Below the pieces are notes generated by a model. That model made no database searches. It had not been told where the DNA came from and saw nothing but the letters and a program-made list of their open reading frames with translations. The translations under genes were made by a program, and so were the position numbers. DNA of 64,000 nt from Cordia subcordata (Eukaryota; Streptophyta; Magnoliopsida; Boraginales; Cordiaceae), in the NCBI GenBank assembly GCA_028554755.1, contig JAPTOF010000017.1:6944001-7008000 (forward strand). The letters are read 5' to 3'. Positions 36,775-49,700 of this stretch are shown piece by piece (the first letter of the stretch is position 1; each line of letters starts with the position of its first letter).

Positions 36775-39340
36775 AATCATTGCTATCCTCTCTTCCACTT
36801 TTTAGCTTCTTCATTTTCTTTCTATATCTTCATAATTTTTTTTCGCCTCATGTGTTTTATTATTTATTAATAGTTATTTTATGTAATGTTTATTTTATAT
36901 AATTCATTTTATGTAATATTTTTTTGATATCATCTATGCAATGTATTTATGTCAATTTAATTAATTTGATATGCTTGTTTATTTATTTCATTAACGAAAT
37001 ATTGGTGTTATAATTTTTTATGTCAATTTAATTTGTTTAACAATGAAAGTAGACATTAGGAATCAATTTATTATTGACTTATTATTGATTCTTAATATTC
37101 TTTTTGAATTATTAGGATTATGTAAAAATGCTTGAACTACAATGTTATTGAATTTTGGCTGTTAGATATTTATAATTCATTTTTAGGTGTTACACAACTA
37201 GCTAGTCCAAGATTTTGCAAATTTATTAGCATTCTTAGTTACACATGTTTTACACAACTAGTCCAAGATCTTTCTAATAGATTGAGCATTCAAAATATTT
37301 TCTTTAATTAAATTATTTTAGAAATTAAAGTTAATATTGTGGTAAGGACTAAAGTGACAATGAAGTTAAAATATTAGAATGTATATAATTCTATATATTT
37401 TAGAATATTTTCTAGAGTTATTGAAGATTTTAAGTAAGTGATAGGAGTCAGAGGGTTTGAGCTAAAATGCAAAAGATATATTGAGAATTTGTGAGAGGCT
37501 AGATGGGGAATAGTTATTCTTTATACTAGTGCAACTTTACGTCGTGTTTTGCACGATTTTTTTTTTAATTTTTTATAACAAACATTGAATTAAATTGTAA
37601 GTTTTTTATTTTACAAACAAATTTTATTTTAATAATTATTAACTAATTGACAATTAATGGCTAGTTTGACATTATTGTTGCAATTTACTATTGCTATGTA
37701 AAAGTGTTGAACCTCATTTTGCAGTTAAAAAATTTGTTCAATTGTTGGGTGAAAGAATGAAAACCTTTTGTTGTATAGAAAAGGGTGAAATGTACTAGAG
37801 GCCTCTTGTAGAATATTATAAATGTACAACACTTTTCTGTAGTCTCAAAAGTTTCACAGCAAGCCTTTGTACTAAGTAAAAGTTGCATACGCATCCTTTA
37901 CCATTCTACACTCCACTAACAATGTTAGAATTTACAACAAAAAAAATTAATAGCCTTGCTTTTACTTATTTTTCTAATTTTTTTTATCTTTTATCTTTCT
38001 TCTTTTATCTCCAATTCTTTTATTTATTATCTAGAAGCTTATGATTCCGAAACTATTAGAAGGTTTCATTAAAACAATATATATTTGTTTATATTCAGTA
38101 ATATTTTTTTTCTTTTAATCTTTTAAAATTTATTTTTACTACGAATAACATTGATGCATGTTTCTGTTTTAATATATAGGAATAACCATTACAATGTTCA
38201 TAACGGTATCCTACTGGTAGCAAATTTAATGAAGTGCATATAACGTCATCTCTTCCCAGAGACGTGTAAATATTCGACTTTAAAGTGGAAGAAGCCCACA
38301 TCATGCGATACCACCTGACAAGTCACCCAGTAGTCATATGTTTTAGCAAATCCGAAGAATTTTCTTTCTCTTTCCTTCTTTTTTTTTTCCTTCTGGGATT
38401 TGTGGGCACTTATGCTCCAATCCTCGTTTTCTTTTCATTTTCCTCTATCTGTTTCAATATATAGGAATAATAAATAAAAAGAATTAAAGATAAAAGAAGA
38501 AAAAATAAAAACAAGTAAAAAAAATCAAAAGTAAGGTAATTAATGTCATTTTGCTATAAGTTTTAACATCATTATGAGAGTATATGACAATAATCAGGGG
38601 TGTTACATGACTTTTACTCATTACAAGAGTTTGTCGTAGGACTTTTGACACAATAAAAGAGTGTTATGCACTTATACTAGACCACAGGAGGGTCTGGGGC
38701 ATTTTACCTTATGAAAAGCAACTTGTAGTATGTTTGGTAAAATTATTATGTAAAATTGTATCTATTTATTTATTTAAATCTATTTACTTTTCGTTTTTAA
38801 TTTTTAATTTCTAACTTTTAATTTTAAATATTTTGAATAATTTAAAGTATGTTCAGTTAAAATTATTGTTTAAAGTTTTGGTTATTTATTTTTAAACTTA
38901 TTTACTTGTAATTTGTTAATTTTTAGTTTTAACTTTAATTTTAAATGTTTTGATATTTTAGTTTTTTCATATTTAATTCTTTCTCTTTTTAGTTTTCAGT
39001 TTTTGTTTTTTATTTTCATTTTTCCTCTGATTTTTTTGAATTTTTTAATTTGTAGTTTTTATTTTATTTTTAAATTTTAAATTTATTTTTTATTTAATAC
39101 ATAAAAGATATTATGTAAGCACTAAGATATTAGAAGGACTTAAGAGACAAAAAAAAAAAAATCTTACACCATGTAAACGCTAATGTGGCATCTTACATGG
39201 ATTAATAAAAGAAGTGACGATACGACACTCCGTAATTGCAAGAAACTTGTATAGCAATGCGTGCATGTGTGTTTATATATATCATGTTAGAAAGCTCATT
39301 TCTTGGATTCAAACAAGACAAGATTGGGTAAAGGATCCAT
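36775..39340. other. AT-rich intergenic DNA
   Basis: No gene identified. Frames at 37694-37894 and 38095-38304 (minus) carry no recognisable domain. Confidence 0.5.
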
Positions 39341-39344
39341 CATC

Positions 39345-39620
39345 TTTAATTGACTCTTTTGGTAATGAAGTCCCTTATCTTTAAACCATGACAATTTAGT
39401 CCTTTATCTTTACAATTTGTGACATATTTAGTCCCAAACTCAAAAAAATTAATAAATTAATGAGGTTATGGCTAATATTTGTTACAAATTACAAAGGTAA
39501 GAGATTGAAAAAAAAAAATTAATGTCTTTTGAACTTGGGACTAAAAGTTTCACTAATTATAAAGATAAGGATTAAATTTTCACGTTTTAAATATAATAAA
39601 TTTAATTGTCAAAAAAGTTA
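39345..39620. mobile_element. Short foldback element
   Basis: The left arm 'TTTAATTGACTCTTTTGG' through 'TTAGTCCTTTATC' and 'TTAGTCCCAAACTC' is inverse to the right arm 'GAACTTGGGACTAAAAG' through 'AATTTAATTGTCAAAAAAG'. The ends are approximate. Confidence 0.55.
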
Positions 39621-39639
39621 AAAATAAGGGAGCAGTGCA

Positions 39640-40099
39640 TATTAACCTATGTTTTGTGAAAGTCACAGAAAACCTCTTGTGTTTTAAAAACTCACTGATA
39701 CCATCCATTGTCTTGAAAAACATTGCACATTAACTTTCGGCATTAGTTTTTCCATTAAAGTTAATGAAAAGTATAAAAATACACCTACAACGCATTTGAC
39801 TCGTTAATAACAAAAAAAAAATCAAGTAAATTAGTGCAAATTTCCCACTCTGCTCTTAAAATTGGTGCAAATTCCTCCATCTAATTTTAAAGATAGTGCA
39901 AAGACTTCCCTCTGATCTTAAAAATTGTATATATTTCTCCATCTAATTTGCAATAAGGTGTAAATACACCCTTAGATGAGTAAAAAATCTATAACATATT
40001 TCTAATGAAATTATATAGATTTTTTAGTTTAAATGGCTCCTTATTAAACATACAAATATATTCAATAATAATTGAATGCATATAAACAAAGAAGTTTAC

Positions 40100-40131
<32 letters not shown>

Positions 40132-40372
40132 TTGTTTTCACCCTGCAAATGGTGTATTTACGTCTTATTTCAAATCAAAGATGTGAATTTGCATCATTTT
40201 TAAAGTCAAAGGGGGAAGTTACATCAATGCAGAGATTCTCTGTTGACTCTAACAGAAAAACTAACAACAAGGACTAATATGTAACGTTTTTAAAATCATA
40301 GAGCAATATCAGTAAATTTTCAAACTATAGGGAGTTTCACACAACTTTCATAAAACACAAGGGAATAAAATA
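39640..40372. mobile_element. Long foldback element
   Basis: The outer arms contain TTTTGTGAAAGTCACAGAAAA / CACACAACTTTCATAAAACAC. The inner parts pair 'TTAGTTTTTCCATTAAAGTT' with 'AACAGAAAAACTAACAAC', and GTGCAAAT-rich blocks pair with ATTTGCATCA. The hinge contains an (AT)n run at 40109-40130. No coding sequence; the arms together span over 700 bp. Confidence 0.68.
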
Positions 40373-40596
40373 TATATTCTACTCAAGATAAGTGAACAAG
40401 TAAATTATTTGCCCCACAAGATTCCACTGCATCTTCATCTTCAATCATCTTAAGTTCTAAAGTTTCATATAAGCTCTTTGTTATTTTTAATCAATTAATT
40501 TTAAAATAAATCCCACAATTCTCAACAATATTAAACCAGCATTCATCTTCAATCATATTAAGTTCTGAAGTTTCATATGAGATTTTGTTATTTTTA

Positions 40597-40713
40597 GAGA
40601 CGTTTGGCTAAGCTTATTTGGAGCTTATAAGCTGCATATAATAAAAAAAATGTGAGAGTATATTTTTTTCTAAATACTTATAAGCAGCAGAATAAGCAGA
40701 ACCAAACAGGCTC
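40597..40713. mobile_element. Tourist-like MITE, TSD TTA
   Basis: 117 bp, ends GAGACGTTTGGCTAAGCTTA and (inverse) GAGCCTGTTTGGTTCTGCTTA, flanked by TTA at 40594-40596 and 40714-40716. The adjacent duplicate 'TTATTTTTAATCAATTAATTTT' (about 40480-40505) shows the uninterrupted site. The 3-bp TTA/TAA duplication points to PIF/Harbinger. Confidence 0.82.
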
Positions 40714-41301
40714 TTAATTAATTGATTTTAAATTAAAACCCATAATTCTCAACAATATTAAACCAACACTAACTCCATATCCGCGATAATATCATATATT
40801 ATAGATAATAGATATTCCTAAATATAAGGGCATAGACATCTTACTACTATTATTTCTTCTTCTTCTTTTTTCCCCCTTGGGCTTGGAGCAATGAAGAAAA
40901 TACCCTTACAACAAGTGAAATTTTTTGGGGTTCAAACTTAAATTCTTCTCCTTATGAGATATATAAGGCCGCTACTACCCCAACACCAACTTGTTGGTTA
41001 CAATTATTTCCTTTTACAACATAGCGGAATATATTGACATATATATGACAAAAGTATATTCTTGTTTCGCCGGCCCGTTCGTTAAATTAAGAATATACCT
41101 CTTAATGCTAAGAAATATCGTCGGGCCGGCATTACATGAGAGTGCCTTGTCCTTCACGTAAAGTCCGAATAAATAAATAAATAAATAAATACATATATAT
41201 GTGTGTGTATTATGTATATCTGAAAGACTTGAAAAACAAGTATATATAGATAATTAATAACGATGTATTAATCATTTAATATAGTAAGCTTCAAAGAGGA
41301 T

Positions 41302-41568
41302 ATGGAGTGGATCTCAGCAATCACAGAGGGTATTATTATCTTCATGATCGTTGTGAACTTAAGTGTGTGCTTCATCTACTGTTATTGGTGCCACACAGGG
41401 AGACTTCCTTCACCTTCTTCGAATTATAATGATCCAGAAAACGGCGTCGTTAAAGATGGAAAGATGGTCATTTTGAAGGCAGATGCAAAACATGCAGAAA
41501 AGAAAGAAGATGCAAAACTTGCAGAAGCCTCAACAAATATACACCAACAACATCAAGAAAAATCGTGA
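41302..41568 (+). CDS. Small single-pass membrane ORF (locus copy C)
   Basis: 88 codons, not matched to any family I can name. Residues about 8-28 (TEGIIIFMIVVNLSVCFIYCY) form one membrane-spanning segment at the N terminus. The NYNDPENGVVKDGKMVILKA stretch (about 42-61) is shared with copy B, and a charged AEKKEDAKLAEA region with a His/Gln-rich tail follows. It lacks the Gly/Cys tail of copies B and D. The upstream DNA (about 40980-41290), with a TATATATA run and CTTCAAAGAGGATATG, matches the other copies. The intact frame and cross-copy conservation of the DPE(K/N)GVVKDG core argue that it was coding. Function unknown. Confidence 0.6.
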   Translation: MEWISAITEGIIIFMIVVNLSVCFIYCYWCHTGRLPSPSSNYNDPENGVVKDGKMVILKADAKHAEKKEDAKLAEASTNIHQQHQEKS

Positions 41569-42663
41569 TGTTGCATCAGTAAATATTTAAATTAAAATTT
41601 TACTATTTTCACACCAATATTTAATCCTTTTTTTTTTCCCTAACACTAAAAATAACATTTGGAGTGGAAGTATGTGTATTGTATATCTTTAATTCGTGTT
41701 ATTTTTTGTAAAATTATCTACTAGAAAATTTGTCTCACCTCACATAGATGGGTGAAACACTAGTGATAATATTGCTAGATATTACTCTTTTTTTTTTTTT
41801 TTATCCTATATTACTCTGCATTCTAGCAGCCATCTGTAACTTCATGTTGCAGTCTATTGATGCCATCACTAGTGGTGTACGATTTGGTTTTAAATTTATT
41901 TCAGATCAAATCAAACAAGTTGGTTGTTTCCATTATAAATTAATCAATTAGTTCCTAATCATAAAAAATAACCAAACTAAACCAACATCTTTGAAATTTG
42001 GTTTCTTTGGTTTGGTTTTAATTTTTATAAATAAATTTTAAATTTTATCAAAAATTTAGAAAAGCAAAAAATAAAAAATAAGAATTTCAAGGAAAAAATT
42101 AACTAATAGATCAAATTTGATTTACTATCCATATTACAAGTTTAACTAATATACATACATAAAACTAGGGGTATATATATTTCGTACAAATTTAACTAAT
42201 ATATATATAAAATTATAGATGAATATAGTGCAGTATGATTGGTTTGGTTTGGTTTGTGACCTATTCAAACCAAACAAATTAGTTGGTTTTTACTGAACTC
42301 TCATAATGCATTTGTGTTATTTTTTATTGAGGAAGTTTTACTAAAATTATTTTCATTAATTTTGAGTAGAAAAGCATTACCATAGCTGAATTTTCGTTTT
42401 CAATCATCTCAAGTTCCAAAGCAAGATCTTTGTTATTTCTGACCAACGGATTTTAAGATAAAACCCATATATACGTATACATACATATAATATATATATA
42501 TATGTATATATATGGACATATATATATATATGTGTATATGTATTTGTATGTATACACTTATATCTATAGTCCACCACGTTAATGTCTTGTTTCGCACGTT
42601 ATACTAAGGAAAAACGTTACCACTTAGTACTCGTGCTTTCCCAGAAAAATACCACTCTACTAA

Positions 42664-42890
42664 GGACTCATTTGGATTGACTTTTTCAAAAGCGTTTTTT
42701 TTTTACAACTTTTGAAAAATAGTTTTTTTTTATAAGCTGAAAATTCTGGCTTCTGAAAAAAGTTGTATTTGAGCTTTTTTCAGAGTTTCAACTTTTTTGA
42801 AAATCAAATCAAATAGTTATTGCAAATTTAATATAACTTTTTCAGGAAAAAAAATATTTTTCCCTAAAAAAAGCCAATCCAAACAGACCC
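42664..42890. mobile_element. Tourist-like MITE, TSD TAA
   Basis: 227 bp, ends GGACTCATTTGGATTGACTT and inverse of GCCAATCCAAACAGACCC, flanked by TAA at 42661-42663 and 42891-42893. It interrupts the upstream region of copy D; copy C has the continuous 'GCTAAGAAATAT' (about 41108). Same family as 50146-50403. Confidence 0.87.
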
Positions 42891-43069
42891 TAAGAAATAT
42901 GTTCGGGCACTACACGAGTCCTCTCACGTATAGTTCAAACATACTGCAACATTTCAAGAACAAGTATAAATATAAATATAACAATGGTCTTTTTCATCAT
43001 TTAATATATACGTGGGCTTGATTATTTGCTCACATATATGGACCGGTTCTATGTAGGGTGCATGGGAAA

Positions 43070-43230
43070 CACTATATGTCTTCGTCCATGGAAGTTTGAT
43101 TATTTGCTGCATCCGCCGTAGTCGGCCGTTCAAACGAAGGATAACAACGATGACCGAGGCTGCTGTGTAGAAGTCGGTTGTTGTTGCAGTGGTGGTGGTC
43201 GTGACGGCGGTGGTGGTTGTGGTGGTTGAT
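43070..43230 (+). pseudogene. Small Gly/Cys ORF, locus copy D, interrupted
   Basis: From the ATG at about 43070 one frame runs to the TGA at 43228-43230 with a single in-frame TAG near 43127. It starts MGNTICLRP, which fits an N-myristoylation signal. After the TAG it continues with DNNDDRGCCVEVGCCC and a Gly/Cys tail aligned with copy B. The VVKDG...VILKA core is deleted. The 3' flank (CTGCCAGTTCGGTTTCAGTA) matches copy B (CTGCCTGTTCGGTTTCAGTA). I infer a duplicated and now broken member. Confidence 0.5.
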
Positions 43231-43234
43231 GATC

Positions 43235-43700
43235 TCTGGCTGCCAGTTCGGTTTCAGTAAACCATCACCCCTCGTTAGTTAATACATTGATTTGTTAATA
43301 GTTTTGCCTCTAACAATTACTTTAGTAAATGCATTAATTACATCTTCAGCATTCACTTAACTTTGATCGGTAACTCTTTCAAATCCATTGATTTGCCAAC
43401 CATGTCAATTAAGTAATCTTAAGTCACACATTAAGTTTGAAAAATTATAATAGTCTCACACAGATAAATTAATACTATCAAGACCAATATATAAAATGGT
43501 GTATTATTTCACTTCATGTCAATTAATTTTAAGATACAACCTTAGACTAATTTTTTCTTGACACGAAACTTAACCCAGAGCCCCATAAAGAAAACTCACC
43601 AACTCGGAGCCAAAATTCAGATACAGCTGAATAGAAGATGTTATTCTTGTGGGGGCCAAAAGCATAAATGAAAAAAATTGTGCAACAAACATCATTATAT
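43235..43700. other. Intergenic DNA between locus copy D and CruP
   Basis: Includes the probable 3' UTR of CruP on the minus strand at its right edge. Nothing else recognised. Confidence 0.5.
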
Positions 43701-43714
43701 GATCCTCATGGTAA

Positions 43715-46700
43715 TCAAGAACTACTTTGTTTAGAAAAAGTTGTGCGACCAATTTCCTTTGTTCTATCCATCTCCTTTGTCCTGGAATAACTCAATTGGT
43801 AGTCTAGACCAGCTCCATATTTCCAAGCCTCAAGCTGCCGCTTCCATTTAAACTTCATCTGCGCTGGAAATGTGTTTACAAGTGGCCTAACAAACAAGTT
43901 TCTTGTTAGGAGACTTAAGATCTCTTCGTCTGTATTGGTGGCACGTGCCGAAAATGCCAAAAAAAAAAAAAATGCAATCTTGACCTTGTGTTTGGTGGAA
44001 GCAGAAGAAAATTTTGCATATTCTTGAGATGAAAGAAGATTATTAGATTATTATGATACCACAAAACTTGATATGTAACCTTCATAAATAGTGGGGAGGT
44101 TATTTGAGATACACCGTCAACAAAATTACCTGATGGCAGGGTCAATGAAGGTGGAAAGAAATGTATAAAATCCCAGCATAAAGAAATGTCCAGACCAGTC
44201 AAGAAGTACAGCCATTCCAACCTGGAAGGAAAACCAAAATTTGTCTGTTCACTTCACAGGAACAGAGACTTGAAATACAAAGATGTAATAGTGCCAGAAC
44301 ACAGAAGGTTTAAAGATCATCGCTGTTCTAACGAACACGTTTACTCCAGCAAAATGATGATTTAAGTTAATCACCTAAGACAACGGACACTTCTTTTGAT
44401 GGCTTAACAGTTCTTAAAACTTCAGGAATGTGTGACTGTCAAGCACATATAGAGCTCCTCGTCTCACACTGACAAGGAGTGGTGTGAAATAAGGCTAGAA
44501 AAACAGCCTCACTGTTAACTGCCTACATTCTTATTATGTAGGAAAATAGAGAACAAGGAAGGAAAATGCATGTTCTAAGAAACGCTCGGGTATTTCTGAA
44601 GATTCACTTTACTTACAGAGTCTTAAAACTGACAAGTTTGCACGATTCATATTTATTTCGATTGTGTAAGAAGAAATGTTGAAACATCTACAGTTCCACA
44701 CATCCATATACGGAGTGCAATGACAGAAGTCAATATAAAACCATAGAACTATAAAATACCTGCTTAAATATTGAAGGAAGGATTTGAGGTTTTGTTAACA
44801 TTACTAGGCCTAGTGTCTTTACGAGAGGCCCAAATTGGATAACATCCTGATACAAAATAAGAACATAGACAAGTTAGATTTTAGTCGTTAGGGGTAGGCA
44901 GAACTAGAGCAACTTGTGAAAATCAGAAGAAAGAGCTTGGGAAAGACAAATTAACCTGAAGAAATGGTCTCAACACTGGATCACCAAGCTTCTGGTGACA
45001 GGAAATGTAATTTGGGAAGAATGTGAAAATACAGTAAAGGAAAATCAGAAAAGAACCTGCGTAGAATGTTGTTCCATCATAAAGAGTACCTGCATGCTCT
45101 GGAAATTTGCATAAAGAAGCTCATTGATGAAATCTGGCAAAACATTAGATTGTTTTTTTGCTGACATGGCTCTTTGAAACAACCAGGAAGAGCTCAAGTT
45201 GGGCTGTATGGTATTTTCATTGTTAGCATTATCCCAGCAGAAACCACCAATAATCTTGCATCAAGAGAAATGCTTACCATGTATGGGTTTAATAGGGACA
45301 AGTTCTGAGAATCCAGAAAATCACCATCTATTGCCTCAGGTATACCTTGATTCTCCAAAAAGACAGAAAGGAAATTGAGGAAATGGTTAAGAAATATAAG
45401 AAAACTTATCAATATACTTATGCAATTCTTTTTCTATACAGCCACTCAACAATTATCTGGAAATGGTCTAGACAGAATGTCTTTGCCATTTGCTGCTTTA
45501 TACTTTTAATGCAACACTATTACAGGCCAAAAGGAGCTGTGCTCGACAAAAGGGGCAGCAGCAGAGGAGAGAGGATATCTTTCTGTATGCTAAAAGTTTC
45601 ACAATGGCATATGATTGTAATTAACAGGAAAACTTGACATATCTGGAAGCTCGTCTGGTTCATCTGTGAATTATGAGTTTAAACTGGAAATAGCATAGGA
45701 CATCTTTAGGATAAGCAAGCTAGGAGTCGTACAAGCATTATTTTGTTTTCCCTCTTAGTACCAAGTATTTGACATAGAAAGCATAAGATGATCAGTTTTT
45801 GACTTTGTTATTTGCAAGACTGGTGCAACTTTTTAAACAGTCCACACAAACATTGATGTGCATCAGTAGCAGAAGTTTTATTCTGAGCATCACCTTCTGC
45901 TGCTGCTACCTTTGGTTTACAAAGGTTGCAGTCCATGAGCAATATATTTCTGGTTATAAACTAATTAGAAGTTAAGGATTGCATATTTCAAGCAATAGTG
46001 ATGTTCTGCTCTAGGAATTAAAGAATGAAGAGCCACAAGTAGATTATCATTGAATCTATAGGAAAGCTATCCTTGATTCACTAATAACCTGAACAAAGCA
46101 TGAAAGCAATATCCCTACCAGTATTTTCTCTTTACTGTTTGACAAAGTGGCACTAAAATTAATCAGACTGGTGAGCTTCATACAATTTTTTACCTTTTGT
46201 TAGTCTTCCAAGATGCCTGGTTAAGCTCCCAAAACCACCAAATGAAACAGGAGACTGTATGCCACTAGCATCGCCAAACTGTGGAAAACACATTCATGCA
46301 TGCTATTCTTTATATGAAAGTAGATTTGTGTCTTGAAAAGGATGTGACGTAAAACACCTGTAGAACACGATTATAACCTGCTGGCAGTGGACTGTCAAGT
46401 CAATCCACACCGATAGAAATAGGTGTCAGAATGAATAGACTTTTAATCTCAAAGAATTCAAATGTCAACAGATAATAATGAGAATATTAGTGAAACAAGC
46501 ATGTTGAATTGCAAAGCTAAGTAATTATGGCAACATTTGGCGTCCGATTCTCTCCCCCCCAACCCTCCCCTCCCCTCATTTCTTCTTCTTTGTCCTTTTT
46601 TCATTTTTCTTTTTCCAGGCCTATATTTTGAGAAAGCAATAAGGATTAATGTGATTCGCAATTTAAAAACCATGGAATTTTGATAATCTTACAAACAAGA

Positions 46701-49700
46701 ATCTTAACTAAAGAACTCTGGTACTTGCATGTTCACCTGTCCCGATATGTCGGAAAAATGCCAAATACAACTCTCATGATCTTCAATTTGTCAAGAGACA
46801 CGGCCTGTGTGTTTTTATAGAGTCACATCATCAAGTTTAATGAAAGTAGAAACAGCTATCACCAAAACTTACTTGTCAATCATTTAGCAACATACTTTTT
46901 GATATGATGAGCATTGACTGCAGAATGAAACACTACCTGATAATGTGGCATCAAATCCCAATAGTCTTCAAGTAAGTCTTCCAACTTTGGAGATCCCGGT
47001 TGGGGATCAATATAAGTGAACATGTAAGTAGTTCGATCCATGTACCCTGATCCAGCAGGGAAGGCCTGCAAACATTAGAACCACGATTATCAACAGTTTT
47101 TACATTCTATAAATGACAATATTAAAATGTTGAATTTTTTAGTGAAATCTGTACATTCACCAACACTCAAAAACATTATTACCTCCCAAAAGTATTGTAC
47201 TTCTGACTCTCCAACCTTCTTCACAGATTTACTGCTATATATGACATCACTTGTAGAATTATTCTCGAATCCACAAGAACAAGAACCAACTACCAGGCAA
47301 ACACCATCTGGTTTCCTTCCACACCTGATCTGCAATCAGTTCAGAGCATCAAAAGCAATTTAAAGCCTGAATGCAGGCTCAAGGCCAGTTGTAAGTAAAG
47401 TGCAACCCAGGGAAACAAGAGGAAGCAAAACTTAGTTACCCTTCTAAACAAGAATGACTGACCAAGCAATATCAAAGAGAGAGGTACTAGAGAGTAGGTT
47501 CAGAAATCATGAGGTTGAAGTTGTCTGATTATTTCCAATTAAATAGTTTATTGTTCAGTTGACATAATGATTCACCTTAGCTGGGCACTTATGTTCTGCC
47601 AATCTTATAAAGTGAAATGTCAATGGCCACGAAATGCATATTAAATCCATCAGATTCATGCAAAGATAAAATAGCTTATCTCAGAAATGCCTCTATCCAT
47701 GGGATATGCATGAACTGATGATATAAAAAATTGACGAGTTTGACCTGCTTCACAATAGGGGAAAAGTTCCCCATTGCATCAATGATGAGACGTGAACACA
47801 AAATCCTCCCCTCTGCTAATTGCAAAACCTGCCATAGGTAGAGGGAAAAAGATTTCATATGAAGTTGTACAGGAGATCCAAAAATTCCATTCTTCTGTGC
47901 CCTAGAAATCTCACATTCAGTTATAGCATGATGACAATAAATTTTATGATACACATATAATTTGTAGTTGCCAACTGAAATTAAGAACAGTTCTCCTTTC
48001 AAATGTCTTTTATGATCTTCACAAACTATTTTGACAAGTGAAGAGATGCTTCATAGATTCTACTGCACACAGTAAAGCTCAGGGTACTTGATGGTGTTTG
48101 TCCCAGTTACTACCTTACACTTCCATTTCTTGATCAGCAGCTTCATCTAGTTTTCGAATTGTTCAAGCAAAAGAAGGCACTATAGGCTATAGCATGACAT
48201 TTCTTACCATGCGGGAGCAAAACTCTGTGTATGGCTTTGTGTGCGTGTGTGTAAGATTTGAAGCAACCAAGAAAAAAGCCACATTCTGCATTAAGAATTA
48301 GTAATCTTACCGCTGCATCATCATAAACTCGAATACTGGAAACACTGTAACCCTCCAAAATGACACCACCAAGAGAACCAAAACGTTCTTTCATTGTCTC
48401 TATTAACTTGGCAGGCCTACCATACAGAGAGCCATTAAAAATCAGATATCAAACTGGAAGGAGGATAAAATGAAACAAAACTCTTTTTCATTATCTCTAT
48501 TAGCTTGGCAGGCCTATGATGGCAGAGATCTATGAATATCAGATATTGAATTGAAAGGTGAAGAAAATATACAACTCATACAGTTTCCTTCTTAGCTTAG
48601 GTGAATATATCTGTTAGAAATACACAGTAACAGTTAGGAGACTACAAAGTACGAGGTGCTAGGAGAAAGTCACAGAAGGAATAATATATAGGCAGTGCTT
48701 GCTCTCTGATTCCATCAAAGCTGGTGTTAGGAAATTGTGATTCTCAACTGTATCTGGCAGATGGTAAAAGTTGATTGCAATTAAACTGCAGAAAAGATTC
48801 CTAATAACAAACTATTGAACTCACATTTCAGTTTGAAAACATTAAATAATATTATAGAATCCTCTGTCACTAACATATAGAATAACATAATTACATAATT
48901 TTCATGATAAGAAAAGGTTAAACTTACGAAATACCAAGATTAAGAATGTCTTCAACCCAAATCTCCCCTTTCCCTTCGAACCCACACCTGTTCTGCAGCA
49001 TCCCCAAAAGCCAAAATGATAAGGGAGAATAAGTTATGTTTTGAGAGCAAAAAACTAATAATATATAAAGTTTCTACACTTTGTCATGTAAAACGAGGCA
49101 ATTTACAGCTTCCCCATCTCAAAGGAAATGAAAAATTGAAGCGGATGGAATAAGTTAACATTCAAACACAACTATTGGAGATGCAGTTAGATAATTCTAC
49201 AAACATAAGCACAAGATTGACTGGCTTCCTTTGTGCACTTAAAAGTGTTCTATCATAAGCTTTAAATGTTAGATTCTGATTATATATCGCCCATGATGAG
49301 TTGCTCTTAGACTAGTTTTCTCTAACTAATTTACATGCTCAAGATCATACAGGATTGAAACTGGACGTTGTAGCGTGATCAATGTCATCTTCTGTTAGAA
49401 TGCCCACTTCTACAAGTTCCAAAAGCTCCTTCCTTGATATATTCCATTCTTGTTCCCTCTGATCATTAATTGAAAATAGTAACGTGTCAATGGACTTCAA
49501 GCTTGACGGAAATTAAACTTTGATGAAATGAACTACTCTGAAAATGAAGTCTGCTAGACAAAAAGATACCCCTTTTAAAACATTCCTTTCCACAATTGCA
49601 ACACGCAGACCTTTCAAACTTAATGCCGTGGCAATGAAGATTCCCAAAGTACCACCACAAACTACAACATCAAATCTATCGACTGATTTTCCAGTCAGTT

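Noticed and set aside
49513..49569. Extension of the CruP exon 3 frame past KG
   Set aside because: A GTATCT donor at 49569 and the next exon starting REQEWN keep the conserved CruP sequence; the extension is intron.
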